Both the position numbers and the translations under genes were made by a program. This document shows positions 26,057 through 34,768 of a stretch of 64,000 bases of DNA, piece by piece. The first letter of the stretch is position 1; every line of letters starts with the position of its first letter. Source of the DNA: Nonomuraea sediminis (lineage in GTDB: Bacteria; Actinomycetota; Actinomycetes; Streptosporangiales; Streptosporangiaceae). Below the pieces are notes generated by a model that was given only the letters and a program-made list of their open reading frames with translations, made no database searches and had not been told where the DNA came from. Location: contig NZ_JAHDTI010000001.1 in NCBI RefSeq assembly GCF_018531495.1, positions 310,001-374,000 on the forward strand, written 5' to 3'.

Positions 26057-27927
26057 TGCGCGCTCCCGGGGACGTCCAGGGTGGGGTTGCGGTCGAAGAA
26101 GCCCACCGGCCGCAGCGTGAACCCGGTGTACTCGACCGGCATGACCGGCCAGTCCTCGGGTCGCGGGAAGTGCGTGAGGCCGAAGGTGTGCCACAGCACG
26201 ATGTCCTCGCCGTCGATGCCGCGGTCGCCCGCCGTCCACGCGGGCAGCCCCGCCCCGCCGGGATGCTGGTTGGGCAGGTCGCCGGCCGGGAAGCGCTCGT
26301 CGTCGGCGTGCCGGGTGACCCACAGGTGGTGGGCGGCGAAGCCGGCCCTGGAGGCGATCGAGGAGGACGGGTCGGCCAGCAGCGCCGGCAGGCCCTCAGG
26401 CACGAGCGCGTAGCCGACCGGCTGCCCGAGGCGGTTGGTCACCTCGGGGTTGACCACCCGCCACACCCGCGCCACGCTCCTGTCGGCGTCGCGTCTGGCC
26501 TGCAGCTCGCTGCTCAGCCGGGTGGCCTTCCTGGTGAAGGCGTTGCCGTACGGGTTGCCGTCGCCGGGGGGCACGCGGACCGCGTCCAGCTCGTCCACCG
26601 CGTTGCGCTGCCCGTCGACCGCCATGTCCAGGCGCGCGGAGAACAGGTGCTGGTGGTACGGCGCGCCCAGCCCCGGAGCCACCTCGGCGGCGTACGGCCT
26701 GCCCGCCTCCCGGTAGCCGGAGGTGGACAGCACCCCGGTGGCCTTGACCTCGCAGGCGATCGTGCCGTCGAGGTAGAAGTACCAGTAGAAGCCGTAGTCG
26801 TAGTTGCCGGCCGTGGTGAAGTACGACACGACCAGGCGGCGCTGCCTGCGGGTCTCGCTGACCCCCGTGTAGAGGTCGGAGTGCTTCCACAGCACGCCGA
26901 AGTCCTCCTCGTGCAGGCAGATCGCGTTCTCGATGGTGTGCGGCTCGCCCTGCTCGTCGGCGACCACGACGTCGGTGTAGTGGATCTCGCCCAGGCAGTC
27001 GCAGCCGTGGTGCAGGGGGTTGGCGAACGCGGCGAACAGGTACTCGCCCGCGTCGAAGTAGTTCTGCCAGAACCGGTCGGGCGACGGGTCGGCGTAGGGC
27101 ACGACCATCTCGGCGATCGAGGCCCGGTGGATCACCGATCGGTCGCGGTCCTGGTCGGGGTCGCGGAAGGAGATCTGGTGCAGGGTCAGGCCCTCGCGCA
27201 CGTTGAAGCCGATGCGCAGCGTCCAGTTCTCCCAGCGCACGACGCCGTCCTCGACGGTGAAGCCGGGGCCGTCGGGCTGGGTGATCTCGATGGGGCGCAG
27301 CGTGGTGCGCCGTCGCGGGTGCTCGTGGTAGTTGCCGTGTTCCTGCGGTACCGGCACGACCCCCTCGTCGATCACGGTGAGCACGCTGCGGCCGGTCAGG
27401 TCGACGTAGGCGACCAGCCCATCGACCGGGTGGGCCCACGGGTGGTCGCCGTCGTGCTCCTGGTGGAAGCCGAAGCTGCGGATGATCCGCCGCCCGGTCT
27501 CGTCGGGGAAGCCGTAGTTGCCCGCCGACAGCGGCAAGGCGCGCACGGTGTCGGTGGTCAGGCCGCGCCTGGCCAGGGCCTTGGCCCAGGCCTCGTCGGC
27601 GTCCACGATCTCCTGCACGACCGCGAACTCCGAGACCATGATGGGCGGCTGGCCCGACACGGCCGGGTCGAGCCGCTCGGCGTGCTCGACGACGCCCCTG
27701 GTGACCGAGACGACGGCCTGGGAGGAGGAGCCGTCCTTCGTGTCGAGCAGCACGACCCTGACGCGCCGGTCCACCGGCTCACCGGCGAGCAACTCGGCCT
27801 TGGCGGGTTCCTCGGGCCCGAGATAGGCGAAGCGTACGTCTGGCCCTAGGTGTCCGGCCGCCTCGAGAACGGCGCGGGCCGTGCTGATCTCGTCGGCGGA
27901 AAGCAACGCTAACGGATGAGACGTCAT
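26053..27927 (-). CDS. Copper amine oxidase (primary amine oxidase)
   Basis: A 624-residue topaquinone enzyme that converts primary amines to aldehydes with release of NH3 and H2O2. Tyr376 in GNYDYGF is the topaquinone precursor (N-Y-D/E-Y motif). Asp292 (NYFDAGEY) is the likely catalytic base. His425 and His427 (YHQHLF) plus the later His in FGLTHFPRPEDWP are copper ligands. Length and the N-terminus MTSHPLALLSADEI match cytoplasmic actinobacterial phenylethylamine/histamine oxidases; no signal peptide is present. ATG 27927 sits next to GGGGAG with very short spacing. It is translationally coupled to the downstream decarboxylase. Confidence 0.93.
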   Translation of the reverse strand: MTSHPLALLSADEISTARAVLEAAGHLGPDVRFAYLGPEEPAKAELLAGEPVDRRVRVVLLDTKDGSSSQAVVSVTRGVVEHAERLDPAVSGQPPIMVSEFAVVQEIVDADEAWAKALARRGLTTDTVRALPLSAGNYGFPDETGRRIIRSFGFHQEHDGDHPWAHPVDGLVAYVDLTGRSVLTVIDEGVVPVPQEHGNYHEHPRRRTTLRPIEITQPDGPGFTVEDGVVRWENWTLRIGFNVREGLTLHQISFRDPDQDRDRSVIHRASIAEMVVPYADPSPDRFWQNYFDAGEYLFAAFANPLHHGCDCLGEIHYTDVVVADEQGEPHTIENAICLHEEDFGVLWKHSDLYTGVSETRRQRRLVVSYFTTAGNYDYGFYWYFYLDGTIACEVKATGVLSTSGYREAGRPYAAEVAPGLGAPYHQHLFSARLDMAVDGQRNAVDELDAVRVPPGDGNPYGNAFTRKATRLSSELQARRDADRSVARVWRVVNPEVTNRLGQPVGYALVPEGLPALLADPSSSIASRAGFAAHHLWVTRHADDERFPAGDLPNQHPGGAGLPAWTAGDRGIDGEDIVLWHTFGLTHFPRPEDWPVMPVEYTGFTLRPVGFFDRNPTLDVPGSAH

Positions 27928-27947
27928 CTCCCCATCATGATCCGGGG

Positions 27948-29576
27948 CTAGGGCACGAGCCACCCCAGAACCGGGGTCGACTGCAGGAACACCAGCACGC
28001 ACAGCACGAGCAGCAGCACGGCGCTCCAGCCGATCACCCGGCGGAAGAGCGTGCCCTCCTCGCCCACCAGGCCGACGGCGGCCGTGCCGATGGCCAGGTT
28101 CTGCGGGGAGATCATCTTGCCCATGACGCCGCCCGAGCTGTTGGCCGCGCCGAACAGCTCCGGTGGGATGTTGAGCTGACCTGCGGCCGTCGTCTGCAGC
28201 TTGGCCATCAGCGCGTTGGCGCCCGCGTCCGTGCCCGTGATCGCCACGCCGAACCAGCCGACGATCGGCGACAGGAACGCGAAGAACGCCCCGGCGCCGG
28301 CCAGCAGCAGGCCCAGGGTCTGGATCTGGCCCGAGTACTGCATGACGAAGGCCAGCGCGAACACCGCCAGGATCGTCACGATCGCCCAGCCGAACTGCCG
28401 GATCGTGGCGGCGTAGGCCTTGACCGGGTTCGTCCAGAGGGTCAGCGCGGTCAGCAGGCCCGCCACGAACAGCAGCGTGCCCGGGTGGGAGGCCCACGGC
28501 AGGTCGTAGGTGACCACGACCGGCTTGCCGGCCGGGTTCACCAGGTGCAGGCCGGGCCAGACCGGCTTGACCAGCGCCTTGTCCAGGACGGCCTTGATCG
28601 CGGGGATCTGCGCCAGCGAGAACAGCACGATCACGTACACGTAGGGCAGGAAGGCCACGACCTTGTCACGGGTGGAGTCGCCGCCGGGCCTGCCGTGGGT
28701 GCGCACGAAGACCGGGTCGTCGACCGAGCCGCCGGCGATGGTGGGCACCGCGCCGACCGTCTCGACCGGCTTCCACACCTTGCCGAAGGCGACCAGCACC
28801 ACGGCCGAGACCAGCGCGGCGGCGATGTCGGTGAGCTTGTAGTTGAACTGCGAGAACAGGATCTGGGTGGCGCCGAAGCTGACGCCCGCGACCAGCGCGG
28901 CAGGCCAGGCCTGGCGCAGCCCGCGCCGCCCGTCGGCCACGAACACCAGCACGAACGGGATGATCAGCGCGATGAAGGCCACCTGGCGCCCGGCCATCGC
29001 GCCGAACGGCTCGGGCGGCAGGCCGGTGACGCTGCCCAGGATCGTGATCGGGTTGCCCATCCCGCCGAAGGCGACGGGCGCGGTGTTGGCGATGAGCGCG
29101 AGGACCGCCGCCCTGATCGGCTCGAAGCCGATGGCGATCAGCATGACCGCGCAGATGGCGATCGGCGAGCCGCCCCCGGCCAGGGCCTCGAGCAGCGCGC
29201 CGAAGGAGAAGGCGATGACGATGGCGGAGATCCGCTTGTCGTCGCTGATGCCGGCGAAGGCCCGGCGCAGGACGGCGAAGTGGCCGCTCCGCTCGGTCAT
29301 CTTGTAGATCCAGATGGCGTTGAAGGTGATCCACAGGATCAGCAGCACCGCCCTGGCGGCTCCGAACAGGGCCGAGTCCAGCGCCTGCCCGATCGGCATG
29401 GAGTAGGCGAAGGGCAGCATCGCGATCAGCAGGCCGACCACCAGGCCCGACAGGCCCGCCCAGTGCGCCTTCCACTTGAAGACGCCGAGCAGCACCAGCA
29501 CGGTCAGCAGCGGCAGCGCCGCGAGCAGGGCCGACAGGCCTAAGGATCCGGTGGGATTGAAGTTCTGGTGATACAC
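27948..29576 (-). CDS. L-lactate permease family transporter
   Basis: A 542-residue membrane protein of the LctP/LldP family with about 12-14 hydrophobic helices. Family signatures include FGALLEALAGGGSPIAICAVMLIAIGFEP, ANTAPVAFGGMGNPI, and near the C-terminus GTDAGANALMAKLQ with ANSSGGVMGKMISPQN. It imports lactate or related 2-hydroxy acids with protons. GTG 29576 follows GGGAGG at a 6-nt gap; the longer upstream frame crosses the divergent kduI promoter. It is divergent from kduI-kduD-iclR, so an aldonate, uronate or hydroxy-acid role tied to that pathway is also possible. Confidence 0.9.
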   Translation of the reverse strand: MYHQNFNPTGSLGLSALLAALPLLTVLVLLGVFKWKAHWAGLSGLVVGLLIAMLPFAYSMPIGQALDSALFGAARAVLLILWITFNAIWIYKMTERSGHFAVLRRAFAGISDDKRISAIVIAFSFGALLEALAGGGSPIAICAVMLIAIGFEPIRAAVLALIANTAPVAFGGMGNPITILGSVTGLPPEPFGAMAGRQVAFIALIIPFVLVFVADGRRGLRQAWPAALVAGVSFGATQILFSQFNYKLTDIAAALVSAVVLVAFGKVWKPVETVGAVPTIAGGSVDDPVFVRTHGRPGGDSTRDKVVAFLPYVYVIVLFSLAQIPAIKAVLDKALVKPVWPGLHLVNPAGKPVVVTYDLPWASHPGTLLFVAGLLTALTLWTNPVKAYAATIRQFGWAIVTILAVFALAFVMQYSGQIQTLGLLLAGAGAFFAFLSPIVGWFGVAITGTDAGANALMAKLQTTAAGQLNIPPELFGAANSSGGVMGKMISPQNLAIGTAAVGLVGEEGTLFRRVIGWSAVLLLVLCVLVFLQSTPVLGWLVP

Positions 29577-29657
29577 CGCGGGCCTCCCGGTGTTCCATTG
29601 GATAGAACGGCGTTCCGTGTTTAGGATCGTAGGACGCGGAACGACCGGAGGGAAGAG
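29577..29657. promoter_or_regulatory. Divergent operator region, lactate permease / kduI
   Basis: This 81-bp gap is packed with GTTC/GAAC half-sites. A near-palindrome TTCCATTGGATAGAA lies at 29593-29607. A perfect GAACG-G-CGTTC follows at 29605-29615. CGTTCCG (29611-29617) pairs with CGGAACG (29637-29643). The arrangement fits cooperative binding of an IclR-type regulator, and an IclR gene is the third gene of the rightward operon. Confidence 0.6.
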
Positions 29658-30464
29658 ATGGAAGTACGGCATGCCACGGCGCCCGACCAGATCCGCCACT
29701 TCGACACTGCGGAACTCCGGAAGAGGTACCTGGTGGAGGGCCTGTTCGGGCCCGAGGTGGACGGCGTCTACACCCACCAGGACCGCATGGTCGTGGCCGG
29801 GGTCAAGCCGGTCACCAGATCACGACTTGCCGCCTTTGATCCCTTAAGAAGCCGATATTTCCTGGAAAGGCGGGAGCTGGGGGTTATCAACATCGGCGAC
29901 CCGGGCGTGGTCACGGTGGACGGCACGCCGTACGAGATGGACCGGAAGGACTGCCTGTACGTGGGGATGGGCACCGAGGACGTCACGTTCGAGGGCGGCA
30001 CGTTCTACCTGGTCTCCGCGCCCGCGCACGAGCGCCACCCCACCACGCACGCCCGGCTGAAGGACGTCGAGCCGGTCAGGCTGGGCGCCCAGGAGGGCTC
30101 GAACGACCGGACGATCTACAAGTACGTCCACCTGGACGGCATCCACAGCTGCCAGCTCGTCATGGGGGTGACGGTGCTGGAGCCGGGCAGCATGTGGAAC
30201 ACGATGCCGTGCCACACCCACGACCGCCGCACCGAGGTCTACCTGTACTTCGACCTGCCGCCGCAGGAGCGGGTGATCCACCTGATGGGGCGTCCCGACG
30301 AGACGCGCAATCTGGTGGTGGCCAACGAGCAGGCGGTGATCTCGCCGAGCTGGTCGGTGCACTGCGGGTTCGGCACCCGCAGCTACGCCTTCGTGTGGGC
30401 GATGGCCGGCGAGAACCAGGCCTTCGACGACATGGACCAGGTCTCGATCGGCGAGATGCGGTGA
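29658..30464 (+). CDS. kduI: 5-dehydro-4-deoxy-D-glucuronate isomerase
   Basis: A 268-residue cupin-fold isomerase that converts 5-keto-4-deoxyuronate (from unsaturated uronic acids) to 2,5-diketo-3-deoxygluconate. Typical family features are YLVEGLFGPEVDGVYTHQDRMVVAG-like residues near 25-48, the zinc-binding HTHDRRTEVYLYF with MPCH before it, and the C-terminal AMAGENQAFDDMD. Length matches KduI. GGAGGGAAGAG precedes the ATG. Its TGA overlaps the kduD start by one base (TGATG). Together with KduD it feeds pectin or glycosaminoglycan lyase products into the Entner-Doudoroff branch. Confidence 0.94.
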   Translation: MEVRHATAPDQIRHFDTAELRKRYLVEGLFGPEVDGVYTHQDRMVVAGVKPVTRSRLAAFDPLRSRYFLERRELGVINIGDPGVVTVDGTPYEMDRKDCLYVGMGTEDVTFEGGTFYLVSAPAHERHPTTHARLKDVEPVRLGAQEGSNDRTIYKYVHLDGIHSCQLVMGVTVLEPGSMWNTMPCHTHDRRTEVYLYFDLPPQERVIHLMGRPDETRNLVVANEQAVISPSWSVHCGFGTRSYAFVWAMAGENQAFDDMDQVSIGEMR

Positions 30465-31177
30465 TGTTCTCGCTGGAGGGCCGGACCGCGCTGGTGACAG
30501 GTGCGCGGGCGGGCATCGGCCGGGCGATCGCGGTCGGCCTCGCGAGGGCAGGGGCCGACCTGATCCTGCACGGACACCACGACGACCTCGACGACACCGA
30601 ACGGGAGGTCAAGGCACACGGCCGCGCGGTGAGCAGGCTGGTGCTCGACCTGTCGCGGACCGACGAGATCGCCGCGGCCGTGGCCGGCCTGGAGGCCGAC
30701 ATCCTGGTCAACAACGCGGGCACGATCGCGCGCGGCTCGACCAGCCTGGCGGACTGGCGACGCGTGCTGGCGGTCAACCTGGACGCCGTCTACATGCTCA
30801 GCCAGGGCCTGCTTGAGCGGGGGGCGACCAAGGTGATCTCGATCGCGTCGCTGCTGTCGTTCCAGGGCGGCGTCAACGTGACCTCCTACGCCGCCGCCAA
30901 GCACGCGGTCGCCGGGCTGACCAAGGCGCTGTCGAACGAGTGGGCGCCGCGCGGCGCCCAGGTCAACGCCATCGCGCCCGGCTACATCCGCACCGACGTG
31001 ACCAGGGCGCTGCAGGAGGACCGGGTGCGCGAGCGGGAGATCACCGCCAGGATCCCGGCCGGCCGCTGGGGCGCGCCCGAGGACCTGGCGGGCGCGGCGG
31101 TGTTCCTGGCCTCGCCCGCCTCCGACTACGTCACCGGGCACGTCCTGGTCGTGGACGGCGGGTGGCTGGCGCGCTAA
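30464..31177 (+). CDS. kduD: 2-deoxy-D-gluconate 3-dehydrogenase (KduD-type SDR)
   Basis: A 237-residue short-chain dehydrogenase: NAD-binding TGARAGIGRAIA near 14-25, NNAG (residues about 85-88), and catalytic Ser with YAAAKHA (Tyr-x3-Lys). The C-terminal VTGHVLVVDGGW is typical. Translational overlap with kduI (TGATG) supports the assignment as 2-keto-3-deoxygluconate-forming dehydrogenase. The ATG 30464 follows GGCGAGATGCGG within the end of kduI. Thirteen bases separate it from the iclR GTG. Confidence 0.88.
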   Translation: MFSLEGRTALVTGARAGIGRAIAVGLARAGADLILHGHHDDLDDTEREVKAHGRAVSRLVLDLSRTDEIAAAVAGLEADILVNNAGTIARGSTSLADWRRVLAVNLDAVYMLSQGLLERGATKVISIASLLSFQGGVNVTSYAAAKHAVAGLTKALSNEWAPRGAQVNAIAPGYIRTDVTRALQEDRVREREITARIPAGRWGAPEDLAGAAVFLASPASDYVTGHVLVVDGGWLAR

Positions 31178-31190
31178 CTATGATGAGCCG

Positions 31191-31949
31191 GTGACCAGCA
31201 GCGCCATCGACAAGGCCCTGTGGGTGCTCGAAGCACTCGCGGAGCACGAGAGCGTCACCAAGATCTCCCAGGTGACCGGCCTGCCGAAGTCGACCACGCA
31301 CCGCATCCTGCAGTCGCTGGCCGAGCACGGCTTCGCCCGGCCCGACGGCAGCGGCGGCTACCTGCCGGGCCCGAAGATCCTGACGCTGGCGGGCCGCATG
31401 CTGGCCCGCTTCGATCCGGTACGGCAGGCCTCGCCGGTGCTGCAACGCCTGCACGACCAGACGGGCTACACCGTGCACCTCGCGGTGCTCAACGGCGACG
31501 AGGCGGTGTACGCGGCCAAGCTGGAGGGCCGCAAGCCGTACCAGATGCCCTCGCGCGTGGGCATGTCGCTGTGGCTGCACTCCAGCGCGATCGGCAAGGC
31601 GATGCTGGCCGCCATGTCGGAAGAGGAGGTGGCGGGCATCGCCTCACGCACCGGGCTGACCAGGCGCACGCCCGGCACCATCACCACGCAGGCCGCCCTC
31701 CGCCGCCACCTGGCGGTGGTCAGGGAGCACGGCTTCGCCATCGACGACGAGGAGAACGAGGCGGGCATCAGGTGCGTGGGCGCCGCCGTGTTCGACCACA
31801 CCGGGCACGTCGTGGCCGGGGTGAGCATCTCGACGCTGACCCACGAGCTGTCGGTGGCCGACGCCGAGGAACTGGGCCCGCTGGTGGCGGGCACGGCCCG
31901 TGAGGTGTCACTGACCCTGGGCGCCCCGGTCGAGCTGCTGGCTCGCTAG
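31191..31949 (+). CDS. IclR-family transcriptional regulator
   Basis: A 252-residue regulator: winged helix (VTKISQVTGLPKSTTHRILQSLAEHGF) and IclR effector domain (SRVGMSLWLHSSAIGKAMLAAM, ENEAGIRCVGAAVFDHTGHVVAGVSIS). It lies directly behind kduI-kduD, so a KdgR-like role sensing 2-keto-3-deoxygluconate or a related acid is likely. The candidate sites are the GTTC/GAAC repeats between the lactate permease and kduI genes. The GTG 31191 start preserves the standard N-terminus. Confidence 0.9.
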   Translation: MTSSAIDKALWVLEALAEHESVTKISQVTGLPKSTTHRILQSLAEHGFARPDGSGGYLPGPKILTLAGRMLARFDPVRQASPVLQRLHDQTGYTVHLAVLNGDEAVYAAKLEGRKPYQMPSRVGMSLWLHSSAIGKAMLAAMSEEEVAGIASRTGLTRRTPGTITTQAALRRHLAVVREHGFAIDDEENEAGIRCVGAAVFDHTGHVVAGVSISTLTHELSVADAEELGPLVAGTAREVSLTLGAPVELLAR

Positions 31950-31977
31950 GCGGAGCCGGCCCAGCTGTCCGGGATGC

Positions 31978-32574
31978 TCATGCCAGCAGCCCTTTCGCCA
32001 GCGCGGTGATCGTGGTGTCGACCACCTGCTCGTAGTCGTCGCCGTACCTGTCGCGGTTGAGCACGAGCAGGCCCGCCGTACGCAGGACGCCGATCAGGGT
32101 CTGCGGCGGCACGTCGGCGGTGAACACGCCCGCCCGCTGCCCCGCGGCCAGGTAGTCCGTCAGCGGCGTGACCAGGTGCGGGGTGACGCGGGCGATCTCC
32201 TCGGGGCCGACGCGCCTGGTCACCGCCTCCAGCTCGTCCGGCCGTTCCATGAGCCTTCTGTAGAAGGGGTCGGTGCCGAGCAGCTCGACCATCCCGCGCA
32301 TGATCCCGACCAGGGCGTCCACGCCCGGCGGCCGGTCGAGCGCGGCGGTCAGGCGCGCGCCGAGCATGGGCGCGCGCGCCACCATGACCTCGGCGTAGAG
32401 CGCCTCCTTGGACTCGAAGAAGGCGTAGAAGCTGCCCTTCGCGATGCCGGAGGGGGCGACCAGCTCGTCGAGCGAGGTCTTCTTCAGCCCCTGGGTGGCG
32501 AACAGCTTCTCGCCGGTCGCCAGCAGCTCGTCCCTGATGCGGGCACGTTCCTCCGCGCTGAATGCCACGGCCAT
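31978..32574 (-). CDS. TetR-family transcriptional regulator
   Basis: A 198-residue regulator. The helix-turn-helix is TSLDELVAPSGIAKGSFYAFFESKEALYAEV (about 33-63), and a ligand-binding helical domain follows. No obvious divergent target lies next to it. A perfect TATGACT/AGTCATA repeat lies immediately upstream and overlaps the end of the next gene, suggesting autorepression. Target genes are unknown. Confidence 0.9.
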   Translation of the reverse strand: MAVAFSAEERARIRDELLATGEKLFATQGLKKTSLDELVAPSGIAKGSFYAFFESKEALYAEVMVARAPMLGARLTAALDRPPGVDALVGIMRGMVELLGTDPFYRRLMERPDELEAVTRRVGPEEIARVTPHLVTPLTDYLAAGQRAGVFTADVPPQTLIGVLRTAGLLVLNRDRYGDDYEQVVDTTITALAKGLLA

Positions 32575-32585
32575 GCCCGTGCCCC

Positions 32586-32612
32586 TATGACTTGATTGGA
32601 TATTCAGTCATA
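32586..32612. promoter_or_regulatory. Probable TetR operator
   Basis: Perfect 7-bp arms TATGACT (32586-32592) and AGTCATA (32606-32612) lie 11 bp upstream of the tetR start. They are set in A+T-rich sequence containing the upstream gene's stop codon (32604-32606). The position suits autorepression. Confidence 0.6.
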
Positions 32613-33758
32613 ACTTAGCACGAGCGTGCTGTGGCGCTTGGGGATCACCACCTGACCCGCGGGCGCCGATCCTCGGTGGACGTCGATGCGCAGTCCGTCG
32701 GTCATCGGCTGTCCCGCCTCGTCCCAGGCTCTGACGTGCGCGGCCAGCTCCTCCGCCAGCCGTTCGCCCCCGGGCCCGTATCCCCGCGCGGTCAGCCCGG
32801 CGCCCAGGACGGCCAGCCCATCGCTCGCCGCGATCCCGGCGGTCATGCGGAAGCCCCGCGACTCGATCGGCGGGTCGACGAGGGTGACCCGCGTGCCGTG
32901 TTCGGACAGCGTGCACCAGCGCGGTTCGTGTACGGCCAGCCACAGGCCCAGCCCGATCGAGTAGGCGAGCCGTGACGCGCTCACGCCCGTCTCGATCTCG
33001 GCGACCTTCTTCCTCAGCGCTCCGGGCACGTCACCGATCACGTCGTCCCGCGCCTCGGGCACGAACAGGGTCAGCCCGTTGTCCTCCAGCACGACGGTCT
33101 CCTCGGGGCCCTTCGCCGAGCCGCGCATCCGCATGAAGCCGCACGGCGCCACCGAGACGCTCCGCCAGTGGCCTGCGGCCCTTTCGAACGCCGCCGAGAC
33201 CTGCACGCCGCGCAGGTCGAGCGGCACCACGATGCGGCCGCCCGGGGCCAGTTGCTCCAGCCAGGCCGGGGCCAGTTCCCAGACGCCGACCGTGGCGATC
33301 ACCCGGTCGTAGGGTGCCGCCTCGGCGAAGCCGCCCGCACCGTCGGCGCACTCCACCCTGACGTGCGGGTACCCGGCCGTCTCCAGGTGCCCTCTGGCCC
33401 GCTCGACCAGGTCCTCGTCGATGTCGAGGCTGACCACCCGCTCCGCCAGGTGGCTGAGCAGCGCGGCGTTGTAGCCGGTGCCCGCCCCGATCTCCAGCAC
33501 GCGGTGTCCCGGCCGGGCGCCGAGCTGGCCGAGCATCGTCGCCATGATCGCGGGCTGGGAGGAGGAGCTGATCGGCCTGCCGCGCTCGTCGCGCTTGGTC
33601 ACGATGGCCTCGTCCCGGTAGGCCTCCTCGGGTTCGTGCCCGGGCAGGAACAGGTGCCGGGGGACCGCCAGGAACGCCTCGGCGACCTCGGGGCTCACCG
33701 CCTGCCGCGCTCGCAGGATCGCCACCAGGGCCTCGCGAAGTGCCGCATGGTCCGCCAT
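32604..33758 (-). CDS. Protein-L-isoaspartate O-methyltransferase-like SAM enzyme
   Basis: A 384-residue protein. Residues of about 1-200 match the PCMT fold: VPRHLFLPG, ISSSSQPAIMATML (substrate loop), and SAM motif I RVLEIGAGTGYNAALLS. The remaining about 185 residues form a second domain rich in beta structure, found in larger actinobacterial PCMT homologues, some of which modify peptides rather than repair proteins. Canonical repair enzymes are about 210 residues, so this is an enlarged paralogue. I prefer ATG 33758; a GTG at 33776 is possible but neither has ideal ribosome-site spacing. No RiPP precursor was seen next to it. Confidence 0.8.
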   Translation of the reverse strand: MADHAALREALVAILRARQAVSPEVAEAFLAVPRHLFLPGHEPEEAYRDEAIVTKRDERGRPISSSSQPAIMATMLGQLGARPGHRVLEIGAGTGYNAALLSHLAERVVSLDIDEDLVERARGHLETAGYPHVRVECADGAGGFAEAAPYDRVIATVGVWELAPAWLEQLAPGGRIVVPLDLRGVQVSAAFERAAGHWRSVSVAPCGFMRMRGSAKGPEETVVLEDNGLTLFVPEARDDVIGDVPGALRKKVAEIETGVSASRLAYSIGLGLWLAVHEPRWCTLSEHGTRVTLVDPPIESRGFRMTAGIAASDGLAVLGAGLTARGYGPGGERLAEELAAHVRAWDEAGQPMTDGLRIDVHRGSAPAGQVVIPKRHSTLVLSYD

Positions 33759-33817
33759 GACCTCCACGCTACGCACGTGACAGTGCCGTTCGCGGTCTTG
33801 ACTGGGTCGGGAACGGC

Positions 33818-34351
33818 ATGCTCACCCTGGAAGATGTGCTGACGGAGCTCTGCCGGGTGGTCCCGATCGCGTCCTTCCACACCGGCGACCCGTTGGCCGA
33901 CGATCTGCGCCGCTACAAGGACGATCCGTCGCCCGCCGTGCGCCGCGAGCGCGCCGCGGCGCTCGCCGCGATCCTCTCGCGCTTCCTCGAACGGCACGGG
34001 GGCTGCCTCGGCGGGCCGTTCACGCTGGTCACCACTGTGCCGAGCGCCAGGGACGGTCCCGCGCCCCTGGTGCACCCGCTGGTGGGCGTGGTCACCCGCG
34101 TGGCCGCGCTCGCCCCGCTCTACCGTCCCGCGCTGCGCGACGACTTCACCGCCTGGGAGCTCGTCCGCGGCCACTCGGTCCTGCTGGTGGACGACACCTT
34201 CGTCACGGGCGTCCACCTCCGGCGAGCCGCCGCGGCCCTGCTCGCCGCCGGAGCCCGCGAGGTGGTCGCGCTCGTGATCGGACGCAAAGTCTCGTACGAG
34301 ACCCCCGCAACGTTCGCCTTGGACCGCTGCTGCCTCTGCAACCCAGCGTAA
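33818..34351 (+). CDS. Phosphoribosyltransferase-like (ComF-type) protein
   Basis: A 177-residue protein. The PRPP-binding signature HSVLLVDDTFVTGVHL (about 119-134) is clear and the fold is type I phosphoribosyltransferase. The C-terminus has a Cys cluster (DRCCLC), unlike nucleobase transferases, and the N-terminal zinc finger of true ComF is absent. The substrate cannot be named. It starts at ATG 33818 and is divergent from the PCMT-like gene with only 59 bp between. Confidence 0.75.
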   Translation: MLTLEDVLTELCRVVPIASFHTGDPLADDLRRYKDDPSPAVRRERAAALAAILSRFLERHGGCLGGPFTLVTTVPSARDGPAPLVHPLVGVVTRVAALAPLYRPALRDDFTAWELVRGHSVLLVDDTFVTGVHLRRAAAALLAAGAREVVALVIGRKVSYETPATFALDRCCLCNPA

Positions 34352-34434
34352 AAAATCGCGGCTCAAGGATTGGGTCAGGGAAAGCGGGGAAGGGCTGACG
34401 ACTCCTGAACGCCGAAACGGGAGGAGGAGCCGTA

Positions 34435-34719
34435 GTGCTCACCCTGACCGCCAACGCCGCCCAGGCGATCCGTGATCTGACCGAGGGCTCGCCCGAGCCC
34501 TCGCAGAGCGGGATCCGCATATCCGCACAGGGCGAGGGCACCAATTCGCTGACCTTGACGATCGCCCCCCGGCCCGAACCGGCCGACGAGGTGATCGAGG
34601 CAGAGGGCGCCCGGGTGTACCTGGATCCTGTGGCCGCATCCGTACTGGAGGACAAGTCGCTCGACGCGGGCGCCGACGACCAGGGGGGCGTCTCCTTCCT
34701 GGTGACCGAACAGACCTGA
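34435..34719 (+). CDS. HesB/IscA-fold protein without cysteines
   Basis: A 94-residue protein. MLTLTANAAQAIRDLT, SGIRISAQG, and ARVYLDPVAASVLEDKSLDA correspond in order to the HesB/IscA A-type carrier fold. The three cysteines that hold the Fe-S cluster or iron in IscA are absent; the protein has no Cys at all. It therefore cannot act as a classical A-type scaffold. GTG 34435 is preceded by GGGAGGAGGAG. It stands alone between the phosphoribosyltransferase-like gene and the convergent esterase gene. Confidence 0.8.
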   Translation: MLTLTANAAQAIRDLTEGSPEPSQSGIRISAQGEGTNSLTLTIAPRPEPADEVIEAEGARVYLDPVAASVLEDKSLDAGADDQGGVSFLVTEQT

Positions 34720-34768
34720 CCGACTTCGAGTGGTCCGGTACGGCACGCCGTACCGGACCCTCCTGCTG

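Noticed and set aside
32604..33758. Lanthipeptide or FxLD-type peptide-modifying methyltransferase
   Set aside because: The enlarged PCMT form is suggestive, but no precursor peptide or lanthipeptide synthetase gene lies nearby.
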